A stretch of 64,000 nucleotides of DNA from CAISIP01 sp031383745 (GCA_031383745.1 JANMZX010000050.1:1-64000), one strand, 5' to 3'. Positions 54,581 to 63,547 are shown, numbered from the stretch's first letter. The notes: generated by a model from the sequence alone, not told the origin. Numbers and translations are program-made.

Positions 54581-55567
54581 ATGAACAAGAAACCTGTTCG
54601 CGTTGCCGTTACCGGAGCCGCGGGTCAGATCGGTTACGCACTGTTGTTCCGCATCGCCAGTGGCGCCATGTTGGGAGCCGATCAGCCGGTGATCCTGCAG
54701 TTGCTGGAGATCCCGGACGAAAAGGCGCAAAACGCGCTCAAGGGCGTGATGATGGAACTGGAGGACTGCGCGTTCCCGCTGCTGGCCGGGATGGAGGCGC
54801 ACGGCGACCCGATGACCGCGTTCAAGGACACCGACTACGCGCTGCTTGTCGGGGCTCGCCCACGTGGTCCTGGCATGGAGCGTGCCGACCTGCTCGCGGC
54901 CAATGCGCAGATCTTCACCGCCCAAGGCAAGGCGCTGAATGCAGTGGCAAGCCGCAATGTGAAGGTGCTGGTGGTCGGCAATCCGGCCAACACCAACGCC
55001 TATATCGCCATGAAGAGCGCGCCGAGCCTGCCCCGCCGCAATTTCACGGCGATGCTGCGGCTTGATCACAACCGCGCACTGAGCCAGATCGCAGCCAAGA
55101 CCGGCAAGCCGGTGGCAGAAATCGAGAAACTCGCCGTATGGGGCAACCACTCGCCCACCATGTACGCGGACTACCGTTTCGCGACCATCGGCGGCGCAAG
55201 CGTCAAGCAGATGATCAACGACCAGGACTGGAACGCCAATACGTTCCTGCCGACGGTTGGCAAACGCGGCGCAGCGATCATCGCTGCACGTGGCGTGTCG
55301 TCTGCCGCATCCGCCGCGAACGCGGCCATCGACCACATGCATGACTGGGCCCTGGGCACCAACGGCAAGTGGGTCACGATGGGTATCCCCTCGGATGGCC
55401 AGTACGGCATCCCCAAGGACACGATGTTCGGTTTTGCCGTCACCTGCGCCAACGGCGAATACACGCTGGTGGAAGGCCTTGAGATCGATGCGTTCAGCCA
55501 GGAGTGCATCAACAAGACGCTCAAGGAATTGCAGGACGAACAGGCAGGCGTGGCCCATCTGCTCTGA
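54581..55567 (+). CDS. mdh: malate dehydrogenase
   Basis: NAD-dependent oxidation of malate to oxaloacetate. The 328-residue protein is of the cytosolic-like type common in betaproteobacteria, with the Rossmann motif TGAAGQIGYALLFRIA (11-26), D162 in RLDHNRALSQ and the catalytic H190 in WGNHSPTMYAD. The MNKKPVRVAV start at 54581 is preferred over the upstream frame. The lyase gene begins 3 bp after the stop. Confidence 0.97.
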   Translation: MNKKPVRVAVTGAAGQIGYALLFRIASGAMLGADQPVILQLLEIPDEKAQNALKGVMMELEDCAFPLLAGMEAHGDPMTAFKDTDYALLVGARPRGPGMERADLLAANAQIFTAQGKALNAVASRNVKVLVVGNPANTNAYIAMKSAPSLPRRNFTAMLRLDHNRALSQIAAKTGKPVAEIEKLAVWGNHSPTMYADYRFATIGGASVKQMINDQDWNANTFLPTVGKRGAAIIAARGVSSAASAANAAIDHMHDWALGTNGKWVTMGIPSDGQYGIPKDTMFGFAVTCANGEYTLVEGLEIDAFSQECINKTLKELQDEQAGVAHLL

Positions 55568-55570
55568 GCG

Positions 55571-56602
55571 GTGAACCATCCCCGCAACGTCCTTCTCGGC
55601 GCCCAGGCAGCGGCCGCCATGCTGCCGGTCTGTGACCATTACAGCGGCGTCGAGGTGCGGATGCGCAAGAGCCTGGCCCTGCAGGCCGAGTTGATGCAGG
55701 AGTTTGGCAATTGCGTGTTCGACGTCACGCTCGACTGTGAAGACGGCGCGCGGGTCGGTGGCGAGCGGGACCATGCCGCGATGGTCGTGGCGCTGGCGCG
55801 GGATGCCGTGGCGCGGGCGCCAGGGTGCGCCGCCGGTGCCGGCCCCCGTGTGGCGGTCCGGGTCCACCCGGTAGGCCATGCGGCGTTTGAGGAGGACGTG
55901 CAGACGATCCTCTCCGGTGCTGGCGCGGACCTGTGTCATGTGATGGTGCCCAAGGTCGAGTCGCCCGACGATGTGGCTGCTGCTGTGGCTGCCATCGACC
56001 GTTCCTGCGTGGATCGCGGCAGCGCCGGTCCGATGCCGCTGCATGTCTTGCTGGAGTCGCCGGCTGCCGTGCATCGGGCATTCGACATCGTGTCGCATCC
56101 GCGTGTGCAATCAGCCAGCTTCGGCCTGATGGATTTCGTGTCCTCGCATGGCGGTGCGATCCCTTCGGAAGCCATGTCGGTCAACGGCCAGTTCGAACAC
56201 CCGTTGGTGGTGCGTGCCAAACTGGAAGTCGCGGCGGCATGCCACGCGCATGGCAAGGTGCCGTCGCATTGTGTCGTGACCGAATTCCGTGACCTCGAAG
56301 CGTTGCAGCGCTCCGCGACCGTCGCCGCCCGCATGTTCGGCTATAGGCGCATGTGGAGTATTCATCCCGGACAGATCCGGACCATCCTATCAGCCTTCGC
56401 GCCTCCGCGCAGCGAGATCGAAACCGCCGCGCAGATCATCGCGGCAGCCTGCCAGGCGGACTGGGCGCCGATCGAGTTCGCAGGTCAATTGCACGACCGC
56501 GCGAGTTACCGGTTTTTTTGGCACATACTGGAGCGGGCGCACCAGACGGGTCAGGTCCTGCCCAAGGAAGTGCAAGTTCATTTCGGGCATCAGTTCCATT
56601 GA
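55571..56602 (+). CDS. HpcH/HpaI aldolase, citrate-lyase-beta-like (CitE family)
   Basis: The 343-residue TIM-barrel protein resembles the CitE/malyl-CoA lyase family: VTLDCEDGARVGG (acidic metal site), HVLLESPAAV with a glutamate ligand, and the late SIHPGQIRTI motif. Stand-alone CitE-like proteins act on malyl-, citramalyl- or related CoA thioesters; citrate lyase itself needs alpha and gamma subunits, not seen here. GTG start, 3 bp after mdh, so it is co-expressed with TCA enzymes. The exact substrate is unknown. Confidence 0.88.
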   Translation: MNHPRNVLLGAQAAAAMLPVCDHYSGVEVRMRKSLALQAELMQEFGNCVFDVTLDCEDGARVGGERDHAAMVVALARDAVARAPGCAAGAGPRVAVRVHPVGHAAFEEDVQTILSGAGADLCHVMVPKVESPDDVAAAVAAIDRSCVDRGSAGPMPLHVLLESPAAVHRAFDIVSHPRVQSASFGLMDFVSSHGGAIPSEAMSVNGQFEHPLVVRAKLEVAAACHAHGKVPSHCVVTEFRDLEALQRSATVAARMFGYRRMWSIHPGQIRTILSAFAPPRSEIETAAQIIAAACQADWAPIEFAGQLHDRASYRFFWHILERAHQTGQVLPKEVQVHFGHQFH

Positions 56603-56633
56603 CGCCCTTGAGCCGCAAATTGAGGGACGCTTC

Positions 56634-57173
56634 ATGAAACCTGTAGCTGTTGTGGTGTCTATGCTGCTGGCCTCGGCGGGCGTCCTTGCGCAGACCGCGC
56701 CTGCCAAGCCCATCGTGAGGGCGGATTCCAAAGCCAGCCATCGCGATATTCGCGTGCTGGCACGCAACATCGCAGCTGAAGTCCGCGCTCCGCTGACGCA
56801 GGGCGAACTGGACGTTGCGGGCAGAGTCCATGTCGGTACCTTGCCCTGCGAACTTGGACAGGTGGTGGTGCTTGCACCAGACCCATCAACCCCGGGCTAT
56901 TTCTCGTTGCGTATGGGGCAGGCCAGTTACCGGGTGTCGCCGGAAGAGACCACCACAGGCGCGATTCGCCTGGAAGACAAGGCCGCCGGCATTGTCTGGC
57001 TCCAGTTGGCCAACAAGTCCATGCTGATGAGCCAGAAGCAGGGGCGGCGTCTGGCGGACGAATGCCTCAGCCCGTTGCAGGCCGAGGTCGCCAAGGCCAT
57101 GTTGGCCAGCCCGCCGCCCAGCGTGCTGGACGCGGTTTCCAAGGCAGATGTGCCGCTGCCCACCATCGACTAG
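56634..57173 (+). CDS. exported protein of unknown function between CitE-like gene and acnB
   Basis: No named family recognised. The 179-residue product has a signal peptide (about 1-19, cleavage near LAQTA) and a mature part with two cysteines (C72, C144) that could form one disulfide. No membrane helix apart from the signal. It lies 31 bp after the lyase gene and 46 bp before acnB, on the same strand, in a TCA operon although it should be periplasmic. The start ATG at 56634 is set by the signal sequence. Confidence 0.82.
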   Translation: MKPVAVVVSMLLASAGVLAQTAPAKPIVRADSKASHRDIRVLARNIAAEVRAPLTQGELDVAGRVHVGTLPCELGQVVVLAPDPSTPGYFSLRMGQASYRVSPEETTTGAIRLEDKAAGIVWLQLANKSMLMSQKQGRRLADECLSPLQAEVAKAMLASPPPSVLDAVSKADVPLPTID

Positions 57174-57219
57174 CCCGATGCCCACCAGTTTCGACATTTT
57201 GTCAGTCAAGGAGAGAACC

Positions 57220-59817
57220 ATGTTGCAAGCGTATCGAACCCACGTTGCCGAGCGTGCCGCCCTCGGCATTCCACCATTGCCGCTTTCGGCCAGCCAGACC
57301 GCGGATCTGATTGAGTTGCTCAAGAACCCGCCGGCTGGTGAAGAGTCTGCGCTGGTGGAACTGATCACCTACCGCGTGCCTGCCGGTGTGGATGACGCCG
57401 CCAAGGTCAAGGCCAGCTACCTTGCCGCAGTGGCCCACGGCACGGAGCAGTGCAAGTTGATCTCCCGGGAAAAGGCGACCGAGTTGCTAGGCACGATGCT
57501 CGGCGGTTACAACATCAGCCCCTTGGTCGATTTGCTGGCGGACGCTGCAGTTGCCGCGGTTGCCGCCGCGGGCCTCAAGAAGACCTTGCTGATGTTCGAC
57601 CAGTTCCACGACGTGAAGGAAAAGGCCGACAAGGGCAATCTCCAGGCGCGGTCCGTGATCCAGAGCTGGGCCGACGGCGAGTGGTTCACCAGCCGGCCCG
57701 AGGTCCCCAAGAGCATCACCGTGAGCATCTTCAAGGTGGCGGGCGAAATCAATACCGACGATCTGTCTCCCGCGCCGGACGCCTGGAGCCGACCCGACAT
57801 TCCATTGCATGCGCTGGCGATGCACAAGAACCCGCGCCCTGGCGTGACACCCGAGCAGGAAGGCAAGCGCGGCCCGGTCAAGTTTATCGAAGACCTTCGC
57901 GCGCGCGGCCATCTGGTGGCGTATGTGGGTGATGTCGTGGGCACGGGTTCCAGTCGCAAGTCCGCCACCAACTCCGTTCTTTGGTTCACTGGGGAAGACA
58001 TTCCTTTCGTGCCGAACAAGCGCTTCGGGGGTGTATGCCTGGGCGGCAAGATCGCCCCCATCTTCTACAACACGATGGAAGACTCCGGCGCCTTGCCGAT
58101 CGAACTCGACGTCAGCCAGATGCAGATGGGCGACGTGGTCGAGTTGAGGCCCTATGACGGCAAGGCCCTGAAGGACGGCAAGGTGATCGCCGAATTCCAG
58201 CTCAAGAGCGACGTTCTGTTCGACGAGGTCCGGGCCGGCGGACGCATTCCCCTGATCATCGGTCGCGGGCTGACCTCCAAGGCCCGTGAGGCGCTTGGCC
58301 TGCCGCCGAGCACCTTGTTCCGATTGCCACAGAATCCGGCCGATACCAAAACGGGCTTCACCCTGGCACAGAAGATGGTGGGCCGGGCTGTAGGGCTGCC
58401 TGCCGGGCAGGGCGTGCGCCCTGGCACCTATTGCGAGCCGCGGATGACGTCGGTGGGGTCCCAGGACACAACTGGCCCAATGACGCGCGACGAACTCAAG
58501 GACCTCGCGTGCCTGGGGTTCAGTGCCGACCTGGTCATGCAGTCGTTCTGCCATACGGCGGCTTACCCGAAGCCTGTCGACGTGAAGATGCACCACGAGC
58601 TGCCCGACTTCATCAGCACCCGCGGCGGCATCAGCCTGCGCCCGGGCGACGGCATCATTCATAGCTGGCTCAACCGCATGCTGCTGCCCGACACCGTGGG
58701 CACTGGCGGCGACAGCCATACCCGTTTCCCGATCGGGATCAGCTTTCCGGCGGGCTCGGGCCTGGTGGCTTTTGGCGCCGCCACCGGTGTCATGCCGCTG
58801 GACATGCCGGAAAGCGTGCTGGTGCGGTTCAAGGGCCGCTTGCAGCCGGGTGTGACCCTGCGGGACCTGGTCAACGCCATACCCCTGTATGCGATCAAGG
58901 CGGGCCTGCTCACCGTGGCCAAGCAGGGCAAGAAGAACATCTTCTCAGGCCGCATACTCGAGATCGAGGGCCTGCCGGACCTGAAGGTGGAGCAGGCCTT
59001 CGAGCTGAGCGACGCGTCGGCGGAGCGCTCGGCTGCAGGCTGCACGGTGCACCTCGACAAGGCGCCCATCGTCGAGTACATCAACAGCAACATCACGATG
59101 CTCAAGTGGATGATCGCGACCGGGTACCAGGATGTGCGCACGATCCAGAGGCGAATCGACGCGATGGAGGCATGGATCGCCAATCCGGTGCTGATGAAGG
59201 CAGATGCAGATGCCCAGTATTCAGCGGTGATCGAGATCGATCTGGCCGATGTGCACGAGCCCATCGTGGCTTGCCCGAATGATCCGGACGACGTGAAGAC
59301 GCTGACCGAGGTGGCCGGGTCCAAGATCGACGAGGTTTTCATTGGAAGCTGCATGACCAATATCGGTCACTTCCGTGCGGCATCGAAGCTGCTGGAAAAC
59401 AAGCGTGACATTCCGGTCAAGCTGTGGATGGCGCCACCCACCAAGATGGATGCCAAGCAGTTGAGCGATGAAGGCCACTACGGCGTCCTGGGCAGCGCCG
59501 GTGCGCGCATGGAGATGCCGGGCTGCAGCCTGTGCATGGGCAACCAGGCGCAGGTCAAGGAAGGTGCGACGGTTTTCAGCACATCGACCCGCAACTTCCC
59601 CAACCGCCTGGGAAAGAACTCCAACGTCTACCTGGGATCTGCGGAACTCGCAGCAATCTGCTCCAAGCTGGGCCGCATCCCGACGAAGCAGGAGTACATG
59701 ACCGACATGGGTGTGCTCACGGCGGCCAGCGCCGACATCTACAAGTACCTCAACTTCGACAAGATCGAGGAATTCACCGACGCAGCCGCAACGGTCAAGG
59801 CAGCAACTCCGGCCTGA
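57220..59817 (+). CDS. acnB: bifunctional aconitate hydratase 2 / 2-methylisocitrate dehydratase
   Basis: Isomerises citrate to isocitrate; AcnB enzymes also act in the methylcitrate cycle. The 865-residue protein has the AcnB layout: N-terminal HEAT-like domain (about 1-160), swivel domain (about 165-390) and the catalytic domains with cluster cysteines in FIGSCMTNIGHF and MPGCSLCMGNQAQ. The start MLQAYRTH at 57220 follows an AAGGAGAG ribosome-binding site. Last of the mdh-led group. Confidence 0.97.
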   Translation: MLQAYRTHVAERAALGIPPLPLSASQTADLIELLKNPPAGEESALVELITYRVPAGVDDAAKVKASYLAAVAHGTEQCKLISREKATELLGTMLGGYNISPLVDLLADAAVAAVAAAGLKKTLLMFDQFHDVKEKADKGNLQARSVIQSWADGEWFTSRPEVPKSITVSIFKVAGEINTDDLSPAPDAWSRPDIPLHALAMHKNPRPGVTPEQEGKRGPVKFIEDLRARGHLVAYVGDVVGTGSSRKSATNSVLWFTGEDIPFVPNKRFGGVCLGGKIAPIFYNTMEDSGALPIELDVSQMQMGDVVELRPYDGKALKDGKVIAEFQLKSDVLFDEVRAGGRIPLIIGRGLTSKAREALGLPPSTLFRLPQNPADTKTGFTLAQKMVGRAVGLPAGQGVRPGTYCEPRMTSVGSQDTTGPMTRDELKDLACLGFSADLVMQSFCHTAAYPKPVDVKMHHELPDFISTRGGISLRPGDGIIHSWLNRMLLPDTVGTGGDSHTRFPIGISFPAGSGLVAFGAATGVMPLDMPESVLVRFKGRLQPGVTLRDLVNAIPLYAIKAGLLTVAKQGKKNIFSGRILEIEGLPDLKVEQAFELSDASAERSAAGCTVHLDKAPIVEYINSNITMLKWMIATGYQDVRTIQRRIDAMEAWIANPVLMKADADAQYSAVIEIDLADVHEPIVACPNDPDDVKTLTEVAGSKIDEVFIGSCMTNIGHFRAASKLLENKRDIPVKLWMAPPTKMDAKQLSDEGHYGVLGSAGARMEMPGCSLCMGNQAQVKEGATVFSTSTRNFPNRLGKNSNVYLGSAELAAICSKLGRIPTKQEYMTDMGVLTAASADIYKYLNFDKIEEFTDAAATVKAATPA

Positions 59818-59923
59818 TGGCCTTCGGAACCGGGCGTCTGTCCGGTCGTCGTGGTAAGGCACGGTACCGGTGCCTGGGCGATCACTGCGCCGTGTCCCGG
59901 GCCCATGGCCGGGCCATGTTGTC

Positions 59924-60292
59924 ATGACGTCACTGTCAGTCATCCCGCTGTCACTGCAGACAATCCTGCTGCTGGTGGCGAGCAACGTCTTCATGACGTT
60001 CGCCTGGTACGGGCACTTGAAGAACCTGGCGACCGCGCCCTGGTACTGGGCTGCCATCGTGAGCTGGGGTATCGCGCTGTTCGAGTACCTGCTGCAGGTC
60101 CCGGCGAACCGGATCGGCTATCAGCAGGCCGGTTTCACGCTCGGCCAACTCAAGATCGTGCAGGAAGTGGTGACCCTGTCGGTGTTTGTGCCGTTCGCGA
60201 TCTACTACATGGGCGAACCGCTCAAGATGGACTACCTCTGGGCCGGGTTGTGCATGGTGGGCGCGGTCTACTTCATCTTCCGCAGCGCCTGA
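59924..60292 (+). CDS. DMT-superfamily small membrane protein (DUF486)
   Basis: A 122-residue protein with four hydrophobic helices and the DUF486 pattern (VFMTFAWYGHLK, NRIGYQQAGFTLGQLKI, FAIYYMGEPLK). It looks like half of a drug/metabolite transporter and may work as a dimer. Substrate unknown. The ATG at 59924 is used; a longer frame starts at 59870. It follows acnB by 106 bp. Confidence 0.88.
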   Translation: MTSLSVIPLSLQTILLLVASNVFMTFAWYGHLKNLATAPWYWAAIVSWGIALFEYLLQVPANRIGYQQAGFTLGQLKIVQEVVTLSVFVPFAIYYMGEPLKMDYLWAGLCMVGAVYFIFRSA

Positions 60293-60387
60293 GCGCCGGC
60301 GTGCCATTGCCGGTGGTGCGCGACAGTTACACTGCGCTGGATTTTCCAATGTCATCGTATTGACATGTACCCGCTCTGGAGTGCTTG

Positions 60388-61035
60388 ATGCTGTTTGCCA
60401 AATTGTTGCCCAGAGAGGGCAACTTCTTCGACATGTTCAACCAGCATGCCGACCATATTGTCGAGGCTGCGCGCGCCTTCTCCAAACTGGTCGACAACTA
60501 TTCGGACCTGCACCTGCGCCAGAAGTACAACCAGGATGTGGACAACGCGGAGAGGGCCGCCGACCGGGTGACACATGACGTGAACAAGGCGATCCACATC
60601 ACCTTCATCACACCGATCGACCGGGAGCAGATCCATTCCCTGATCAACACCATGGACGATGTGGCCGACCTGATCCAGGATTCGGCCGAAACCATGGCCT
60701 TGTACGACGTGCGCCACATGACCGACGAAATCGTCCGCTTGACCGATGTGAGCGTCAAATGCTGCGAGCGCGTGCGCGATGCCGTGAAGCTGCTGGCGAA
60801 GATCGCCGAGCCGTCCGTCGCCGAGGCCGCTCTCAAGACGTGCGAGGAGATCGACCAGCTTGAGTCCGACGCCGACCGGGTGATGCGGGCCGCGATGAGC
60901 AAGCTTTTTCGCGAAGAGCCTGATGTCCGGGAGGTCATCAAGCTCAAGGCCATCTACGAACTGCTGGAGACGATCACCGACAAGTGTGAAGACGTCGCCA
61001 ATGTCATCGAAGGCATCGTCCTCGAAAACTCCTGA
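60388..61035 (+). CDS. DUF47/PhoU-like protein, Pit accessory
   Basis: The 215-residue all-helical protein is of the PhoU-related DUF47 family, with NQHADHIVEAARAF near the start and repeated acidic/His helix motifs typical of metal-binding PhoU folds. It is encoded 13 bp before a Pit-type transporter, the standard pair; the family is thought to control phosphate uptake by Pit. ATG at 60388 is used rather than the TTG before it. Confidence 0.92.
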   Translation: MLFAKLLPREGNFFDMFNQHADHIVEAARAFSKLVDNYSDLHLRQKYNQDVDNAERAADRVTHDVNKAIHITFITPIDREQIHSLINTMDDVADLIQDSAETMALYDVRHMTDEIVRLTDVSVKCCERVRDAVKLLAKIAEPSVAEAALKTCEEIDQLESDADRVMRAAMSKLFREEPDVREVIKLKAIYELLETITDKCEDVANVIEGIVLENS

Positions 61036-61048
61036 TCCGGGCGGTTGA

Positions 61049-62059
61049 ATGACGTCCGTTCAAGTCGCACTGTGGGTGGTTGTGTTGTTGGTGGTCCTGG
61101 CGCTGGCCTTCGACTTCATGAACGGTTTTCATGATGCCGCCAATTCGATCGCCACCGTGGTGTCCACAGGGGTTCTCAAGCCTGGCCAGGCCGTCATATT
61201 TGCTGCGTTCTTCAACTTTTTCGCGATATTCGTCTTTCACTTGAGTGTGGCCGCCACGATTGGGAAGGGTCTGGCCCAGCCCGGGGTGGTGGACGTGCAC
61301 GTGGTTTTTGGCGCGTTGATTGGCGCCATTACATGGAACTTCATCACCTGGTTCTATGGGATCCCGAGCAGTTCTTCACACGCGCTCATCGGTGGCATTG
61401 TCGGGGCGGTCATTGCCAAGGCCGGCGCGGCGGCCCTGGTCCCGGCGAGCCTGATCAAGACGGTGCTGTTCATCTTTGTGTCGCCGGTGCTGGGTTTTGT
61501 CCTCGGTTCGGTCATGCTCATTGCTGTGTCTTGGGGCTTGCGTCGCAGCACTCCCAGCCGGGTCGATCGCTGGTTTCGCCGTCTGCAACTCGTATCGGCG
61601 GGTGCTTACAGCCTGGGCCATGGCGGCAACGACGCACAGAAGACCATCGGCATTGTCTGGATGTTGTTGATCGCAACCGGCTACACGGGATCGAGTGAGG
61701 CCTCACCGCCAAGCTGGGTCGTATTGAGTTGCTACACCGCGATCGCCCTTGGCACGATGTTCGGCGGATGGCGAATCGTCAAGACAATGGGGCAACGGCT
61801 GACCAAGCTCAAGCCGGTCCACGGCTTCTGTGCCGAGACCGGGGGCGCCATCACATTGTTCCTGGCCGCCGCACTGGGTATTCCGGTGTCGACCACGCAC
61901 ACCATCACTGGTGCGATCGTGGGTGTGGGCGCCACCCAGCGCGCCAGCGCTGTGCGTTGGGGCGTGGCCGGCAATATCGTGTGGGCGTGGGTGCTGACCA
62001 TCCCTGCCAGTGCCTTTGTGGCTGCAGTCTCCTACTGGGTCAGCCTGCAGATCTTCTGA
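61049..62059 (+). CDS. pit: inorganic phosphate transporter, Pit family
   Basis: Proton-coupled low-affinity phosphate carrier in the inner membrane. The 336-residue protein has about ten hydrophobic segments in two inverted repeats, each with its signature: DFMNGFHDAANSIATVV (N-terminal) and LGHGGNDAQKTIGI (middle). Shorter than E. coli PitA (499 residues) because it lacks the large cytoplasmic loop; this is the common short form. It is translated from the DUF47-pit operon. Confidence 0.95.
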   Translation: MTSVQVALWVVVLLVVLALAFDFMNGFHDAANSIATVVSTGVLKPGQAVIFAAFFNFFAIFVFHLSVAATIGKGLAQPGVVDVHVVFGALIGAITWNFITWFYGIPSSSSHALIGGIVGAVIAKAGAAALVPASLIKTVLFIFVSPVLGFVLGSVMLIAVSWGLRRSTPSRVDRWFRRLQLVSAGAYSLGHGGNDAQKTIGIVWMLLIATGYTGSSEASPPSWVVLSCYTAIALGTMFGGWRIVKTMGQRLTKLKPVHGFCAETGGAITLFLAAALGIPVSTTHTITGAIVGVGATQRASAVRWGVAGNIVWAWVLTIPASAFVAAVSYWVSLQIF

Positions 62060-62106
62060 TCCCTCGGCTGCAGGGGCTAAGGCCCTGGTACGGTATCGGA
62101 GGCGGC

Positions 62107-62613
62107 CTATGGGCGGCCGAGCGCGACCGGCAAGACCTGGTATTCAAACAGCCGCTGGAGGCTGAACGCCAGAGTCGCCACCAGCGCGATGGTGCCGAAA
62201 AACAAAGCAAGTACCACGGCGCCGATCGTGATCCAATTCGTCCCGCCATTGCCATTGCCATTGCCATTGCCATTGCCATTGCCATTGCCATCGTCGTCGT
62301 CGTCGTCGTCGCCCTGCGCGGTCGCCGCATTGAACCTGGAGTTCCAGCGTTGTGCATCCATCAGGCCGTAAACGATGGCCGTCAATGCGCATCCAGCGAA
62401 AGTGAAGCCCAGCATGGGCATGAGCAGCCAACTCCACAGGTCGTCCAGTCCCCATTGGCGTGCGCGCCAAACCCCGTACAGCCCAAGCAGGCTGGGAAAG
62501 CTCAGTACCCAGGCCGCCGGGTCACGCGAGCCGTACAGGTAAAAACGGTGCATGCCGAACGGCCCTCCAAGGAGTGCCAGCCACGCGGCGATCGTCTTGT
62601 TCTTGACAATCAT
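62107..62613 (-). CDS. TM2-like membrane protein with an Asp7 and (Gly-Asn)7 repeat
   Basis: The 168-residue product has an N-terminal TM2-type segment (KNKTIAAWLALLGGPFGMHRFYLYG), further hydrophobic helices at about 34-50 and 62-84, then a low-complexity linker (seven Asp at about 102-108 and seven Gly-Asn units at 109-122) and a last membrane helix at about 128-150. The linker is encoded by simple DNA repeats. Function unknown. The MIVKN start overlaps the stop of the acetyltransferase gene by 4 bp. It converges on pit. Confidence 0.82.
   Translation of the reverse strand: MIVKNKTIAAWLALLGGPFGMHRFYLYGSRDPAAWVLSFPSLLGLYGVWRARQWGLDDLWSWLLMPMLGFTFAGCALTAIVYGLMDAQRWNSRFNAATAQGDDDDDDDGNGNGNGNGNGNGNGGTNWITIGAVVLALFFGTIALVATLAFSLQRLFEYQVLPVALGRP
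62245..62311. repeat. hexamer and trimer tandem repeats inside the TM2 gene
   Basis: Seven exact copies of GCCATT (62245-62286) plus a partial unit, followed directly by seven TCG units (62291-62311). Both unit lengths are multiples of three, so copy-number change would lengthen or shorten the linker but keep the frame. Too short and without spacers, so not a CRISPR. Confidence 0.95.
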
Positions 62614-63137
62614 GCAACGTCCGGCGCACAGGCCGAGCCCTGCCCCAGGGCGCGCTGCATCATCACCACATCCAGCCACTGGTCGAACTTCCAGCCGCAT
62701 GCCGTGATGACACCGGCGTCTTCGAATCCGATGGCCCGGTGCAGCGCAATCGATCCCGTGTTGCGGGAGTCTCCAATGACGGCAATCAGTTTGCGCACCC
62801 CCGCGCGCTCCGCTGCTGCTGCGAGCTCGGTGAGCAAGGCCCGCCCGACGCCACTTCGGTGGGCCAGCGGCGACACATAGACCGAGTCCTCGGCCGAGAA
62901 TCGGTAGGCGGGGCGGGGCTTGAACCAGTTGCAGTAGGCGAATCCGACCACCGCACCGTCGGACTCCGCAACCAGGTACGGCAGGCCACGCGCGAGAACT
63001 TCCGCCCGGCGCCCCGCCATGTCCTGTGGAGTCGGAGGATCGATTTCGAATGTGCCGGTGCCCTCAAGAACGTGCTGTGCATAGATCGCCGCGATGGCAC
63101 TGATGTCGGAATCTCGGCTTGGCCGGATGATTGGCAT
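62610..63137 (-). CDS. GNAT-family N-acetyltransferase (phosphinothricin/amino-acid type)
   Basis: The 175-residue protein has the GNAT fold with the family start IRPSRDSDISAIAAIYAQHVLEG, the EDSVYVSPLAHRSGVGRALL acetyl-CoA loop (RxGxG) and GDSRNTGSIALHRAIGF. These features fit the Pat/MnaT branch, which acetylates phosphinothricin, methionine sulfone or sulfoximine; substrate here is not proven. It is co-transcribed with the TM2 gene and divergent from rpsP. Confidence 0.9.
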   Translation of the reverse strand: MPIIRPSRDSDISAIAAIYAQHVLEGTGTFEIDPPTPQDMAGRRAEVLARGLPYLVAESDGAVVGFAYCNWFKPRPAYRFSAEDSVYVSPLAHRSGVGRALLTELAAAAERAGVRKLIAVIGDSRNTGSIALHRAIGFEDAGVITACGWKFDQWLDVVMMQRALGQGSACAPDVA

Positions 63138-63149
63138 GGATGGACTCGC

Positions 63150-63155
63150 TATAAT
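63150..63155 (+). promoter_or_regulatory. -10 element for rpsP-rimM
   Basis: A perfect TATAAT about 100 bp before rpsP, in the 120-bp gap to the divergent acetyltransferase. The -35 is poor at 17 bp; a TTGGCA is 13 bp away, too close. Highly expressed ribosomal genes would be expected to have a promoter here. Confidence 0.5.
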
Positions 63156-63218
63156 GGAAAGCTTTTCAACGTGTTACTGGCCGGGTGGTCATGTTACGTG
63201 TCTCAACGCTGAAATAAT

Positions 63219-63238
63219 GGCGGGAAGTAATTCCTGCC
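63219..63238 (+). promoter_or_regulatory. hairpin with GUAA tetraloop in the rpsP leader
   Basis: GGCGGGAA (63219-63226) and TTCCTGCC (63231-63238) form an 8-pair stem (one G-U) closed by GTAA, a GNRA-type tetraloop. It lies 19 nt before the rpsP start, just upstream of the AAGGAT ribosome-binding site. It could limit or regulate translation; S16 autoregulation here would be inference. Confidence 0.4.
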
Positions 63239-63257
63239 GCCCCCCGAAGGATAAATC

Positions 63258-63509
63258 ATGGTCGTTATTCGACTTGCCCGTGGTGGTGCCAAGGCCCGCC
63301 CATTTTTCAATATCGTTGTCGCCGACAAGCGTACACGGCGCGATGGCCGCTTCATCGAGCGGATCGGTTTCTACAACCCGATCGCGACCGCGAACGAAGA
63401 GAGCATTCGCATCGCCCTCGATCGATTGACATACTGGAAGGGTGTGGGTGCCCAGGCGTCCCCAACCGTCGAGCGCCTGATCGACCAGGCGGCCAAGAAG
63501 GCAGCCTGA
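63258..63509 (+). CDS. rpsP: 30S ribosomal protein S16
   Basis: An 83-residue ribosomal protein with the family start VVIRLARGGAKARPFFNIVV and FIERIGFYNP. AAGGAT ribosome-binding site. It heads the usual rpsP-rimM-trmD-rplS operon, of which rimM follows after 38 bp and the rest lies beyond the window. Confidence 0.98.
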   Translation: MVVIRLARGGAKARPFFNIVVADKRTRRDGRFIERIGFYNPIATANEESIRIALDRLTYWKGVGAQASPTVERLIDQAAKKAA

Positions 63510-63547
63510 TCCAGCCTTGCGGGGCGTTGTCCAGGCGCGACGGCCTC

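Noticed and set aside
62245..62311. CRISPR array or intergenic satellite
   Set aside because: Units are 6 and 3 bp, contiguous, without spacers, and inside an open reading frame.
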